From assembly GCA_910592205.1 (NCBI GenBank), contig CAJVPJ010000009.1, positions 1-64,000 on the forward strand: a stretch of 64,000 nt of DNA, in the 5' to 3' direction. This DNA is from Paraglomus occultum (Eukaryota; Glomeromycota; Glomeromycetes; Paraglomerales; Paraglomeraceae). The notes under the pieces are model-generated. The model was given only the letters and a program-made list of their open reading frames with translations, ran no database searches and had not been told where the DNA came from. Below are positions 7,860 to 21,569 of the stretch, in pieces (position 1 is the stretch's first letter; every line of letters begins with the position of its first letter). Made by a program: the position numbers and the translations under genes.

Positions 7860-9423
7860 ATGTCTGTCCACGCGGAAATATTTAATAACACCCACACAAA
7901 CAATAGCGATTCAGATAAAATCCGAATATTCATCCGCTCTCCTACCATCTCGCTAGCCGATGACTTTTCCATACTCATCACGCCTGAATCTACGGTTCTC
8001 TCCTTAAAGCAAACCATCTATGAAAGAGTCCCTCAGAAACCTAGTGTTAGCAATCAAAAGTTAATATATAGAGGCCGTCTGCTTAATGATTCAGATCGTA
8101 TTATTGATCTCTTGGGAGACGGGATGGCGAGTGATCAGATTTTTCATTTAGTTGTAAAACCAAGTGCAGTAAACCTTAAAGTAAGTCGGGCAACGGTATC
8201 AACTGGCTTATATCAAGAGCAGTCTTCAACGAGACGCCGATGCCAGCAATCTGACAGTACTGCGAACGGGGAACTTGCCGGTTCGGAGACTAGTCAGCCC
8301 GCTGCTGACGTGAGCTATGAAGGAATGTCACTCGGCGCCGAGGTACCTATAATGCAGAATCCTGTTCTCAATTTTCCAGACCCCACACAATTGCCTTTTG
8401 GTCAAACGTTTGCAGCAGTTTCGCAAGATGGAGTTCAGCAAGCCGTAATGAATTACCCAATACAAATGCCATTTGCATATCCCATGCACTATGTGTTGAT
8501 AAAGTGAGTCGATAGCCAATTCATCAGGATTCTAAGATTGCTATTTTGATTTGATTGACTAACATTCATTATTGCTGCTTCCTATAGTGGACTACCTTAT
8601 TTAGTGCCAGTCATGTATCCATATCCTGTTATTCAACCACAACCAGTTGCCGCCCATGCTCAGCCTGCAATTGTTCAACAACCAGCGGAGCCTATGCAAG
8701 AAGGACATGTTCGTCTACAGCGTAGAAGGCACAACTTTGCCCTTATTTTCAAACTGGGACTGTTTATATATATATTTGCACACGACGCTAGTCCAGAACG
8801 ATTGATTTTGCTGCATTTGTTAGCCTTTGTTATTTACTTGTAGGTTATCATTTAAAGCACGATTTTTTTTATACCTTTGTGATACTGACTGTGTTTTTGA
8901 CATCAATCATGATGTACAGGTATCAAACTGGCCGATTGCGTATTGTACGAAGGCGAAGGGTAGTTGTACCAAATGAGGCATTCCGTAAGTATATTAATGA
9001 AGTTTACCATTCGTATGAAAGATAGAAACAAGGTCTAACTTTATCATTGTCTCATTATTAGCGGCAGCCCATCCACCACAAGTTCCTAACATAATACCAA
9101 ACGATCCGGCATTTTACCAAGCACCTTTTGCGCAACCGAATCCAAATAACTTTCCTACCGGTTCATCAGACTCTCAAACGCATACAGGTCAGCCAGAAAC
9201 TTCCTCCTCTTCATCCTCAGTTCAAGCTCGTGCAACTACAACTACGAATGCCGACAACAGTGCGGTAGTTCCTGGAGCATCAAACACCGCAAATGCGTCT
9301 CCAGCAGCGATTAATAACAGACGGTTCACGATGAGAGATCTTGAACATGCGGTCTATACTTTCCTGACGTCTTTGGTACCTACGGCTGCTCCGGATCCTC
9401 CCCAGGAAGAAATGGGAATTTGA
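7860..9423 (+). CDS. HERPUD-like ER membrane protein with N-terminal ubiquitin-like domain
   Basis: Exons 7860-8503, 8588-8839, 8920-8984 and 9062-9423 join in frame to about 440 residues. Introns are 78-84 bp with GT-AG ends. Residues ~20-100 form a ubiquitin-like domain (KIRIFIRSPT, KLIYRGRLL, then a hydrophobic strand ending in VVKPS). A Gln/Pro-rich linker follows, then basic RRRHNFALIFKLGLF, and a hydrophobic hairpin with the HERP-type sequence HDASPERLILLHLLA that reads through the second splice to YLYQTGRLR. The C terminus is Ser/Thr/Ala-rich. HERP proteins sit in the ER membrane and scaffold the HRD1-Derlin ERAD complex. The domain order and membrane motif fit this family well. The first exon ends in an in-frame TGA if unspliced, which confirms the intron at 8504. 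Confidence 0.88.
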
Positions 9424-9459
9424 AGCCACTGATTTGATTCAAGAGAAGGTGGGTGTGCC

Positions 9460-9559
9460 GACCATTTGATTGTGGATTTGTAGACGAGTACAATTTATAT
9501 AGTGGAGCAGACCATTTGATTATGGATTTGTAGGCAAGCACATTTTATATAGCGGAGTA
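9460..9559. repeat. 50-bp direct duplication downstream of the HERPUD-like gene
   Basis: Two adjacent 50-bp copies (9460-9509 and 9510-9559), starting GACCATTTGATT, differ at a few positions. They lie in the presumed 3' untranslated or convergent intergenic region shared with the sulfurtransferase gene. Confidence 0.85.
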
Positions 9560-9781
9560 ATTCCAAACAAGTGCTAGAACAAATGTTAGAGATTCATAAT
9601 ATTTATATAAATGACCGGAATGTAGATACTTTATTTTGATATTATTCCATGTATTCTCCCAGTCTCCTAGACGGAGCTCAAACGAATTTATTCATATGTT
9701 GATAAAAGCTACAACATACTAAATTCAGAATAGTCTTAGACATGTGTATCTCCTTTTCATATTTTCAACCGCTATTACTCC

Positions 9782-11230
9782 TCACTTCTTCCCAACAATG
9801 GGTGATTTTTCATTAGCCGCGTACTCAGTCCAACTTCCATCATAGATAGCAAGTTGATTTGCACCTGCCTTTTCCAACGCAAGCATTACTATTGTGGCTG
9901 TAACGCCACTACCACAACTCACTATGATGGGTTTGTTAAGATCGATGTTCTTAGATTCGCAAAGTTTTTTGAGAGCGTCGGAATCCAGAAGGGCGCCAGT
10001 AGATTTATCAATGACTGAGGGAAAGGGGATGTTAGCTGAAAAAGGCATGTGTCCACTTGGTAGACCTGGGCGTGCTTCAGGTTCTGTCCCATTATAGCTT
10101 AAAAGACCAGAATCATAAGAAGAATGATAATCTTACATGTATCTGAATGTAATATCAACGCATGCTCTCACTCTGCTTACCGTCCTTCGGGCCGTGCATC
10201 AACGACTTGCGCGAAGGTTTCTGCATTAGGCCCATGCTCAATATTGTCAATGATTTCTTGGTAATTACGTACTAGCGACTTGTTAACGGTTGGCACTTTG
10301 TACGATTTCGGCTGTATTATCGGAAGTATTGCTGAGTACGCGAGAACACGCTTTTGAATGAGTGCATAAAAGTCTTAACCAACCGTAATGTGCAATGATC
10401 CCGCTTCAAGCGGACGCTTCTCTGCTTCCCATTTCGGTAAACCACCTTCAAGAATGGAAACTTTCTTGTGCCCAAAGACCTTTCACATTCATGCTATCAA
10501 CATTAGCTCAAATTCAAAATCGTAATATACGCAAATGAATACATCGGCCAAACTACCTTAAATGTCCAAAAGACTCTTGGTGCTGAAAAGAGCCCTGCAG
10601 TGTCATACACTACGACATGATCCGTTTCTGTTATGCCCAAATCCCCTTTGTACATCCGATAAAAACAAAAAATTGAGTCTTTCTCTTTTTTCATGAATTC
10701 ATACATCAGAGATGGTCCACGAACCGACAGCCGCCGCGAATGTTTCAGGTTCAGGGAGCATGTGCGGCAGATTCGAGTTTTTGTCTTTTATCTCATCTAT
10801 ACCAAAAAATCGTGCTCCCTAAACATTATTAATTATAAATCGAGTTGAAAGCAAATCATGGACATCAACGCAAATTTATTTTCGATTGTACGTCGTATAG
10901 CCCCCCACCTCTATTCGCTTCTGCAAGTACTCCATGTATGCATCCCTATTATCCCAAGGCATATGCCACGACCCGTCGACGGGAACAACTTCATTTAGCT
11001 TCTCTTCAAGCCAGCCGGTTGACACGAAAGTTTGTGTTGATTTTGCTGTTTATTTCAAAATATATAGCGAGCTAAATGTATCACTAAACTAGCAACATAC
11101 ACAATTTCACCGAGGCTTGCTAAGCACACTCGATCTTTAATTACTAAGCCGGATTACCTCGTCGAGCAATCATAAGCCGCAAGGGTCGCGTGTACGAACG
11201 ACCGAGTAAACCAGAACGTAGCAAAGTCAT
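9782..11230 (-). CDS. Mitochondrial thiosulfate/3-mercaptopyruvate sulfurtransferase (two rhodanese domains)
   Basis: Seven exons (11230-11158, 11045-10909, 10818-10725, 10645-10557, 10479-10384, 10311-10181, 10097-9782) keep frame and give 311 residues, close to the family's usual ~300. The first exon encodes an Arg-rich, acid-free presequence (MTLLRSGLLGRSYTR), so a mitochondrial location is likely. The N-terminal rhodanese domain has STGWLEEKL, GARFFGIDEI, DHVVVYD and FWTFK. The C-terminal one has VVDARPEGR, then GTEPEARPGLPSGHMP. The active-site loop is SCGSGVTA with catalytic Cys. The CGSGVTA form is typical of mercaptopyruvate sulfurtransferase, whereas classic rhodanese has CRKGVT. The enzyme moves sulfur from mercaptopyruvate or thiosulfate to a thiol or cyanide. 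The exon-5 donor (GTTGGT) is weak; the rest are standard. It converges on the HERPUD-like gene. Confidence 0.88.
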
Positions 11231-11400
11231 TTTTCGCGCAACGACAGGTCTGATCGATTCGCAATGTCAGGCAAATTCTGTCGATCGGCCACTAATCTCA
11301 GAACCCGTCGTAGAAATAGCCAATAGCTAATGAATACTGGGGCGTGTCAAAAACTTGCTACGGTCCCAAGCTCTACACATGTGAGCGAAGTGAACAACAA

Positions 11401-11471
11401 GCCGACGGGCGGGATTGAACCACCGACCTTCAGTTTACAAGACTGACGCTCTACCACTAAGCTACGCCGGC
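11401..11471 (-). tRNA. tRNA-Thr (anticodon TGT)
   Basis: The reverse strand folds as a 71-nt cloverleaf. The acceptor stem is GCCGGCG paired with CGTCGGC (one G-T pair), the D arm contains TAGCTTAGTGGTAGAGC, the anticodon stem is TCAGT/ACTGA with loop CTTGTAA, and the T arm contains GGTTCAATCC. The anticodon is TGT (11437-11439 on the plus strand), decoding ACA threonine. There is no intron and no encoded CCA, as expected for a nuclear tRNA. It lies upstream of the sulfurtransferase start. Confidence 0.93.
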
Positions 11472-14400
11472 TCCTCTATTTACATATGCGTATAAATTGT
11501 ATATAATAAAATTTAAGAAGCGGGAATTGTAGCGAACGAACCCATCACTTAAGTAATGCTTATGACCAAAATGAGTACTTTTTGTATAATAGACATATAA
11601 CTTTATACAAAACAACATACGATATAATAACGGTGTTTATAGAACTGGGGCTGTGTTTCGACATTGCGTTGAATCAAATATAAGTCTGAAACCCGAATGC
11701 ACCTTCTCCTTTACATAACCTAATTCAAGACCAGTGTGTACAAAAACAAACAGGATTTTTCTGGTATACAAGAAAAATCTTTGTTCAGTGTGTAGCAAAC
11801 CATTTGTAATCACATCTGATTGTTTTGGGAGAGATAATAAGATATAGAATGATTGGTTATATAATGAAAATAGAAATCATTATGAATACAAAATTAAGTG
11901 ACCCGAGATTGTTTATTCGCCATTGCCAGAATTTTACTGGTCCTGTTTGTTTTGCATTTGTTTTTATCTAAAGATCTCTGCCACGAAGATTTATTTTCTT
12001 ACGACAGCTATATGCAAACGAATGCGACACGACGTTGAGATTGATTACCCCTTGCGTCCCAGAGAATTTTTTAGCATAATAAAAAGTTTTACGCTATAAT
12101 TACTCCGTGTCGGAACACCAGAAATTGTGACAATTAAGACTTGTGACTACGTGATAAGTCTAGCAATATACAGGTGGATTTCGTAATATTATAAAAACAG
12201 TCTAGACTGATGAACAAGTTTTGTGTTAAGATCTTGTTTTTGCTCCTCGGGTAACACATCACTTACACTTATTAGTATTAGTCACTCATGCATTCTTCTG
12301 CTTGTAGATGTTGCAAGAACAACATTTAAAAAAGTAACACAACTTTTTTTACTAATTATTTGAAATTTGATAGCAACCTGTAGGTGCACAGCTGTCCCTA
12401 GTTGCATCCTCATTTTGAACCTGTGTATGTTTTGCCGGAATAAGTGGAACACGAACGCATACAAAGTTGGGACATTCAAGATGGTAGTGATAGTCCTCAA
12501 CTGTATAAACAGTTGCCAGATTATTAGATGAGCTAATGATAGTACGGCATATGTAAACTCTTGTATTAGCTAACTCGAACTTAACACTTGAGCGTTGAAT
12601 TGGTCGCACCATACGTTCACTTGATAGGGACAATTCGGTATGACTACAAGCCGTATCTCGCTATTGCCAGGTTTATCCCAACAACTCAAAGCATTCATTC
12701 TGTTTGTTATCTTATTGGTGTCGCAAAGACAAACCTTAAAAGGCCGCCGTAATTACTTATTACAGAAAATTGTATAAAACTTGTGTACGGATAGATAGTA
12801 TACATGAGGTTTGGAGGTACAGCTATTATATACGCACAGAAGATTATCGAGTAGAAATGCGTGCTTTTATGCTCTCATAATAAGACTCGTTGTCTGAGGA
12901 AGATTAACTTAGACTTTTAAGCCACATAGCATTGTGTTACTTTTAGCACGAAAGGCAGATGGCTGGCCACTGATTGTCATCCGCCGGAATGTCCCGCGGT
13001 TACAATCGCAGCAGCAGCTACCGAATATCAATACTTTCCGATCAACGTTCATTCGACTGTGGAAAGTTGAGAGATTATTTTGGAGTTAGCCGTTTGCGGT
13101 ATACATTAATAAAGTCTGTCTAATAATTTGTAATCCCCATGAATTTATCATACTAAATTCCGATAATACATACGTGTAATAACATTCTATGAAACTCAAA
13201 ATCAGCATTGAAGGCTGATTTTAGCATAACTGATCCACCAAGCGTTTACCTAGCAAAAGAAGCGCAATAATGCTGACCAAAGAAATTGTTCTCACACCTG
13301 ATATATCCATACAATTAATAAATTTGGAAATTGATGGAAAACATAAACAAAAAGACAACCATACAAGTGTGCTAAAACTAAATTAATATGTTCGTTGTCC
13401 ACGAAAAACTATTGATAAATTAAATGTGTGCTATCTCCAATTATTTGCCGTTATACATAATAATAAGCACTAACCACTTATCCCCTCCCATCACCCAGTA
13501 TACATTGATCACACATACCATCCGATGATTGTCTTGCTTCAATATACGCATCTTCCAACGCTTCCTAAGTTACGAAATATACACTGGGCACCACATATCT
13601 TTCAATGTTTTTTACTTTTCCTGGACCAGTACACGCATCTTCCGATGCTTCTCACATCACCCAGTCAATTCGCGCGTGCATTTCTTTTTGTATACTTTAG
13701 TCTGTCATACATATTGCGCTATCATTACTATTTGTTCACAGTACAAAGACGTTACGCGTGTGGATTGCTGCAAATGAGAAAGCATCTATTCGCGTTTTAG
13801 TTCAAAATAAATTAGTATACCGGAAGTAAGCTTTGGTAAGTTTTTATGTTGAAATTTTTAGCTATAAAATAGAATATGCGCGCAGCTCTGTTACCTCCTA
13901 GACAGCGCACTGCTTCTTGTTAATGAACTGCAGAATAAAGAAACGATTTGTACTCCCTTTGTCGTAATATATTTCAGAAACTCCTCCCGACACATTTTCT
14001 GTTCACATTTGCCAGACAAAATCATTCGGTTACAGGCGTTATACTACATTGCATTACCTTCTACTGGTTTTCTACTAATTAGGTGGAATTATTATGGCCA
14101 CTGACGATTGTGCGGACAGCTTCCGTGCAGTCAGCGCTGGAAGCAAGCAGAGATTTCTTTGTTGTCATTCAAATAAATGCGGCAGCACTGGTAGTCTTCC
14201 CTTGTTCAATGTAAGCGTTCTTTGTAATAAGAATAGTAGCTTCCACAGTCTTTTGGGGGGGTTGAAGTGTGACATAATTAAGACCTATAATATCTCTTTC
14301 AATTCTTACTGGCCCACATAAACGTGTACAAAAAATGGAAGTTTCTTATTTTTGTCGAATTTATCTTGCTTGAGCATCGTCGCAAAGACGTCATCTCCAC

Positions 14401-17400
14401 TTAATATCCATTTTTTTATAAAAAAAAACAAGAGAGGGGAGGGAGGGAGAGAGAAACTCGTGATATATTTGAATGTGGGCATGTATAAAATCGTCTTGCA
14501 ATGACGTAATAGAGTCTTCGTGTAACTACATTTTCCCTCAATTATATCCCAACCTGTTCAATATAAATTCTCAAGTCCCATGCTATATATAGCATTTATA
14601 TCCCACACATTGTTTCATTGTATAAATAAGTTCAAATCATTTAGAGTTACACGGGTGGTTGTGCACAGGTCACAAGAGTTACGCAAGCTAGTGTTTGCCG
14701 TTCCGGATTATATATGAAGGATAAAAGTTTTGGTAGGAATAATTATTTTAAGATTGTTCCAAGTTCTCAATTAAATTAGCTAATACGCACAACCCAGGAA
14801 AATCACCGACTAAAGGGGAGAATACAAAAGATATTATTAGTAAGCATGAAACATGTATATATTGGAGCTTTTAAGTCTTTTATTTTCGTCTATACGACTG
14901 TATATTTCGTTTCCCCCATTCCCCCATTCCCCCATTCCCCCGTCTCCTCTCCCATCTTCTGTCTTCCTCTCTTTTCTTTAATAATGCATAATGTCGACAA
15001 GTTATTATTTACATAATGAATAAAGACTTACATATTTGAGCTGTAACACAAAATGCATTATAATATTTACTATCAGTCTATGATAATGCCACGCACACGC
15101 GATACGCACCTTAAATACATTCATCCCTAATTGTATCACTTTGCCTAACCGAATGGCAGAATGAATGGTTCTTCGCAGCAAAAAAAAAAAAAAGGGAAAA
15201 AGTTTGCCGCAGATCTTGCCGAATTTCACGCCACGATGATGTCAATGCTGTCATCGTGCTTGAGAAATGTGGCTTATCTCGTTTGTGAATGGGTATATCG
15301 CAGAAAATATTAACGATAGTGTGGTACAACTAGATATACATGGCTACATCGGAAATGGCGGAATATCATTTTAATTTTCTCATTTAGTATGTCGAATCAA
15401 TTTGCTCAATTCGAGTGAGTCTCCTGTGATGCGAAATGTCGTACACACTAAACGTACTACTACACTAAGCTTCGATGGGTAACATGTACCAGATCACGCA
15501 TTTTTTAAGTAAGGTCTACAACGGTATGCACTTCTACCAAAGCACCAAAGAACGAGAATAACTACTAATATTCTTGTTCCTCGAATTATCAAAGTGGAGA
15601 GAACAAAAAAATCTAACCAATGATGTCATAGACCATGTGAAGAAAAATAAAAAGTCGTAGCGTCTCTATAATTGATATTATAGTATTACCGTACATTATC
15701 GTCGCCAATCGTTCTCTACACTTGTAACATCGTTATTGAAGCTATGAAAAACTTTTCTTTTCTTTAAAAAAATTTTATAGGCAAAATGTAGCCGACCATA
15801 ACACATGCATAATGTCCATTTTGCCACAGACGATTGCATTGTTTGTCAATGACACGCTTCTCACTTTTACTCATTTTTATGACACCCCTTAAGAGGTGAC
15901 GTTACTCAACATGTTGTCATTGTAATATTTTGTATGACAAGCAAGTGACTTTTGCGTTCTTTTTTTTTCTTTTTTTCTCTTTTGAAACGTGATAATGTTA
16001 TCACATAAATGCATATGATACATTAAGATGATTCGGATTCCTTATTGGCTACGTTAATTATGATACATTCACAGCATAAAGCTTGCTTTTTTTTTTCGTT
16101 GCGAAAAGAACTCAGGTAACGTAATAAAGTACAATTAATACTCGGGGCCGATTAAACCAATACACTGTAGCATGTCTATTTGCCGTATTGTTCCGCAACT
16201 TTAATATAAATATTTGTTGGTTATTAGTTTACTATCCACTCATATTCGAATATCATACTTAAATATACATTTAAAAGCAGATAAATACACACATTACCAT
16301 CTTTACACAACATGCCCGCATATAAAATAGCGAATAACAATACGCTCGCTTATTTTTATTTTACGATTTCTTTATCTTTATTGGGATAACCTTTTTTTTC
16401 CTTTGTTTCTGTGGCACTTACATAAATAGTCCAGTCGCCTAATAAGTGGAGTTGGGGCAACTTTTCCTGTCATTCCTGTATTCGATGGTGATGTAACATG
16501 TGTTCTGCCCGAGTATTATACTGCACATTGGACTGTTCCAAATGCAATACGCATACATTTCTCGGATATAAAAGCACCCGCCCCCACTTCTATTGCTTGC
16601 AGCGCGGCAGATCTACTATATCGCCAGGCCTTATTACGACGTTCATCGTTGCCGCTCTCCTTTCGTAGATTTACCCTATACTAGCCGGCATAGAATGGGG
16701 AGTGCTACTATAATGGTCCGAGGAAGTTGCCTCCACGGTTCAATAAGGTAATTAGTCATAGACAAGATGTCTCGTATTGTTAATAGAAACACAGTAGACA
16801 CATATTAGTGGTATTCCAATTTGTCATATATTAACGTATACAATTGTTAACTCCCTTTTATTCGTGCCGTAACTTTTGTCCTCAATAGTTATGAATAAGA
16901 ATCGCATTGTTATACGATATGTTACTGGCAATGGACTCGACGCCCGTCCGTTTCAATCCTATTGGAAACGATGCAACCATAAGCTGTTCCCCCCACATGT
17001 CATAACCCCTACTCTATGGAAAAAAAAAACAACAAAAAATTTATTTAAAACGGAGGAGGGATCCGTTCGCGTACGATTTTTCGAAACATGTCGTTTGAAG
17101 TCAAGGGAATTAATGATAATCCGCTGGCTTCAAATAATTTTAATAAGTTTGTTTACTCGATGTTAAGCGTTCCTCGATTGCTTGTAAAATAAACTCTTTT
17201 TCGGTGGATATTAAAAATAACCGAGTTTTAAGATTGGGATGGCGGAAATTACTACTTGTCGTGGCAAAGCTTAATGTTAGAAAAGCTATACATCTACTTT
17301 TGTCTGGGCCCACAGAAATCAGTTTGAGCCTGGGTTGATTTGATACAGCGAGCAGACGATAATTGAATGTCCAGTTCTTGTGCGTTACCTACGCGCATTT

Positions 17401-20400
17401 TCATCATATTTCCTGATAAGAAATGGGGTTAGAATAATTAAATACAAATATGCGCTTTGTCCGTCTCATATGCGCAAGAAGGAGAATTGGGCTCTATACT
17501 GCCGACACCGCGTAACTTCTACGAGAGAACAGCATATGTCTAGTTTAACAATGCGCAATAATCTGAATTAATCAAAAATATAACATCGTCATTTATTCAT
17601 CTACATTTCGGATGGTCAAAAAGTTTCGGCGGTGAGTGAGGTTCGTATTTTTGCTATGATAATGTCTAAATGGGCAATAAATGCATAAAACTCTGTAATA
17701 TGTAACCCACATCTTGAAAAGTTGTAAATTTGAGCTATAATCAAAATTCTAGCTCTGAAAAACAAACGACTATTGAGACCTGTTCAATGCGAAACGTTAT
17801 ACTGTGGTAAACTTACGCCATTGTTTTAGACAGTTTTCTTCCGTAAGATAATTTACAAATAAAAGCACAAAAAAACAGTGCGTGACTTGGTTCTACAACA
17901 CTGGGTATACTGGCTAATTGTCGTACAACCTGTACAATAAGATTGTACTAATAAGAATGACTTGATTTTAATATCTGTATATTTGGATTGGTGTTCGATA
18001 CTACCAGTTGATCATGGAAACTTATTCACAGATTAATACAAATTTATTCGGTGTCGAATATACGGTAATTGGTGAATTAGGGAACGTCAATAAATATCTG
18101 TTGATTCAACGGGCAAACAGCGAGATAACTTAAAGACTATTGTTATTTCAACAATATCAGACAGGGCATAACGCCAAATGCGATTAAAACCCGAATATGA
18201 TACGTTGATATAGCATAGAATTTTTAGACATACAAAATGGCCAATTTGAAACCGAATTTATGTCAAATTATTTTAACAAATTACGTCTACAGTGAATCGC
18301 TCGGTCTGAGAGCCAATGTCATGTGACGTATACGTACAGTAACGGAATACATTCTTTTAGAAAATGGTGGAGACTAATTTTGCTGAATGGCTGGCTCAAA
18401 ACTGCCTAAACCAAGTTGGCTAATTTTCTATTGAGTCGCGTGTTAACGCAATGATTATGTGACGGTTTGCAATAGAAAGCATAGGAAATGGAATGATTTG
18501 ATGTTTTACTTATGTTTTGGACATGTTGACGGTTAATCTGTTCAGCAACATTGAATATACGTCTTCTACAAATAAGTAAATAATTACTAGGTACATTCTG
18601 TTTCCCGTAGTACTAGATTGTGCTTGCTAAATAGAATACGTAAAGGTATGCTCACTTGAATGTTTGCTGTCTTGGCACAGTTGTAACATGCCGACCATTT
18701 GTGAACATTCAACTGTAAACAGAACGCAAAGAAGCCAAGTGTATGCGTTTAACGATGCAAAGCGTACAAACATTTACCTAAAATGATGAATGTACTGCTA
18801 GATTCTATGTACTATAAGAATATTCCTTTATTTCAAATACGATTTTTTGCGCATAAACTTTAAACCAGCAAAATTGGTTTACGTTATTAGAATATGATAT
18901 CATACTCGGTCTACTATTCAAATCATTAATTAAGATCGCTGGATAAAAGTTTGCCCAGGGCTTTTCTTCCTGTTCTTTCTTTTTGTGCAGACAGTTTAAG
19001 GCAAAACTTCGACAGTGTTACGGCATATTACTCTATTAGTTCATGTTGATAAGCTGTTCAGGTACCAAACAAGCGTAAACAAAAAGGATAAAACCTTGAA
19101 TGGGTTAATAAGAACACAGTTCTTAGCTAAACAAGTAGAGAATGTTTCGTGCATATTGTAAATGTGCGATGTAATTATCAGTCGGTGTCCCGCTTATGTG
19201 ATGAGATTGATATGGAGATGCTGCACAGGGAATTGGAACAGGTCAAAATATATTGGGTAACCAAATACTATAACAAAGATATACGAACGTTACATTATCA
19301 TCCATTGAAAAAAAAAAAAGAAAAGAAACAGGAATAGGCACATTTACACCTCATTCTTCCCTATTGGTTCCCGTATCCTGAATGATACCCAAAACCGAAT
19401 TATTTACTAATACTGACACTAAAACAGTGCAGAATATATCGTATGATCCACTAATCGACATTAGTAAATACTATATCGAGAAAGCTTGCATCAATAGCCA
19501 CTGAACTACTGCATAATGGGAGAGGGCAAAACAATGCCGGATAGAAGCCCCGACAAACAAGTATAAACAAAAAAATTGAGTATGATTTGTAGATAAAATT
19601 TCATGCTGCAGGGAGGCGTCTTCCACGTATGGTTAAATTAAGATTCATAAACAATGATCAGAGAGAAAAAAATTGGTCTTCTGTTCTTGGCAAAATAAAC
19701 AAAGCATTCTTCATATCGCATCGTGGGTAAAATGCATACGATTCTTGCCTACGCAACAATTTAATTGTACATAATTAACCTTTGAGTAGCTCTTCCGTAA
19801 TTACGAACACATGTTATTGTAGATAGACATGTAAATCAGCAGCGATGCTTTTAAACTCCTCGATATAACTGCTAACCTGTTGCGTTTAAATTTTATAGGT
19901 GACTTGCAAGTATCAGACTATGAAAGTAATACGACGGTGTTAGCGGACATCTGAACGGTTACAGTATCATTTCTAAATATTAATATCGGTAAATCAATGA
20001 CCTGTCTGCGAGAAATCCAAACAATTAGGCGAGTCAATCAACGTTATGTTCAAGTAATTCGGGAATATACTCGTAGACTTATTCTGGCACGAGTAACCTT
20101 GACATCATTTTACATGCAAGAAAGTAAGAACAAAATTACAAGTATGGAATTATGTTGATGCGTACTTTATTTATACAACTTACAAAGATACGAGAAAGCT
20201 ATGAAGAATAATGGTAAGAGATGGTAAATGCATAGTTTGCATCTCATCCATGCATTTAAAAACTAACATCGAGACTTACTGTTCGCATTAGTATACGAAT
20301 TTATCACGATTTGGGTCAATCTGCAGGAAACTATACATAAGCTGTGCATAAAATTATGCGAAACGCATGGTCCGTGTATAAGCTGTGTGTACCTCAGCTG

Positions 20401-21569
20401 GGGATCTGGACTGAGACAGATCCAAAACTCAAACAGCATATACAAGGTATTTATACGTTATATAGACGTCACTATTGAGTTGCGCGCTAACCAAGCAGCA
20501 AGGTCAACGTTGATAACTCGACTAATCTCTGTTTCTTGTTCTCATTCTGATTAAGCAGGCACTATCATGTTGGACAACAATATTTTGTTAAGGTGTTCAT
20601 GACATGTAACATTACATGAGTAGTTTGTGACATTATTTCATATATGTTTGGTAAATGTTGCAGATACTATATCGAACAAAACTTTACGTTAAACTTGCAC
20701 AAACTGGCGCGATTGTATTGTCAAGTTTCTGCTGACAACGTCTATATTAATATTTCAAATGTGAAATAAGGCGCGCATTACGCACTTGCTTATACCGGGA
20801 ATGGATGCGATTAAAAAATTTTTAACATTGGGAGACAAAGAAATCTGAATTCTATGAATACTACTTATTAGTTCAGAGCAATATTCAATACTTTGTAATT
20901 CAGTTTGATTGGTTTATTAACTCCAGCTAGAACTATCAATCTGCACTCTTAGATTGATGAATTATCGACACATCCCCTATTCGAATTTTTATTTTATTTA
21001 AAACTTATTGTGCAGGACACATAATAACAATTACATCCATCTAAATACCAAGTATCTTAATTAATCAATATTCACATCTATTTCCATTATCCAGTTTGAT
21101 GATTAAGCAAGTTGCACTTCCTGTCTTTTTAGATCATCCTTTCAATGGTAATAGTCAACCCATTTAATGCAGTATGAGCTTTTGTAATACAATTCACACT
21201 CTTTTTTAAAGTCTCCCATGACAATCCAATATAAGGATGACTAGTAAGTGACTGTGTGCTTCTTTGGGGTTATATATATAATAATAATTTGGGTAACAAG
21301 GGTGTATCTTGTCTGTACTTATAAGACTTGTTGATAATAAGGAAGAGTACATCTTCTTACTAGTTCTGAACTAAGACAAGAAGTTGTTGTTTGTGTGTAT
21401 AAGGGAGCAACTGGTTCTGGAATAGGATAATAATCTGCTATTTATTGTAAGTATAATTATAATGAAGAAGCTCTGGCATTAGTATTAAGCAACATATTGT
21501 TCTCACTGAGTTTTGATAATCTCTTTGCCTGTATTTTGCACTTAGTCTCCATGCTTGCAAATTTGTTTG
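11472..21569. other. About 10 kb gene-poor spacer
   Basis: I found no recognisable gene. Short exon-like pieces occur: a minus-strand frame 12352-12655 preceded by an acceptor-like CAATAG, and a plus-strand ATG at 14094 followed after 39 codons by a GTAAGC donor. A possible TATA element (TATAAAAG) lies near 16568. None can be assembled into a credible protein. The rest is AT-rich with short polypurine or polypyrimidine tracts. Confidence 0.5.
14912..14941. repeat. (CCCCCATT)n microsatellite
   Basis: About four tandem 8-bp units, strongly C-rich on the plus strand, within the spacer and next to a TC-rich tract. Confidence 0.85.

Noticed and set aside
14094-14321. Possible first exon (39 codons, then GTAAGC)
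   Set aside because: No downstream exon continues it in frame; one good donor and start are not enough.
16563-16880. TATA-box gene start with a short exon near 16694
   Set aside because: Joining the candidate exon to the next acceptor gives an immediate stop; no protein results.
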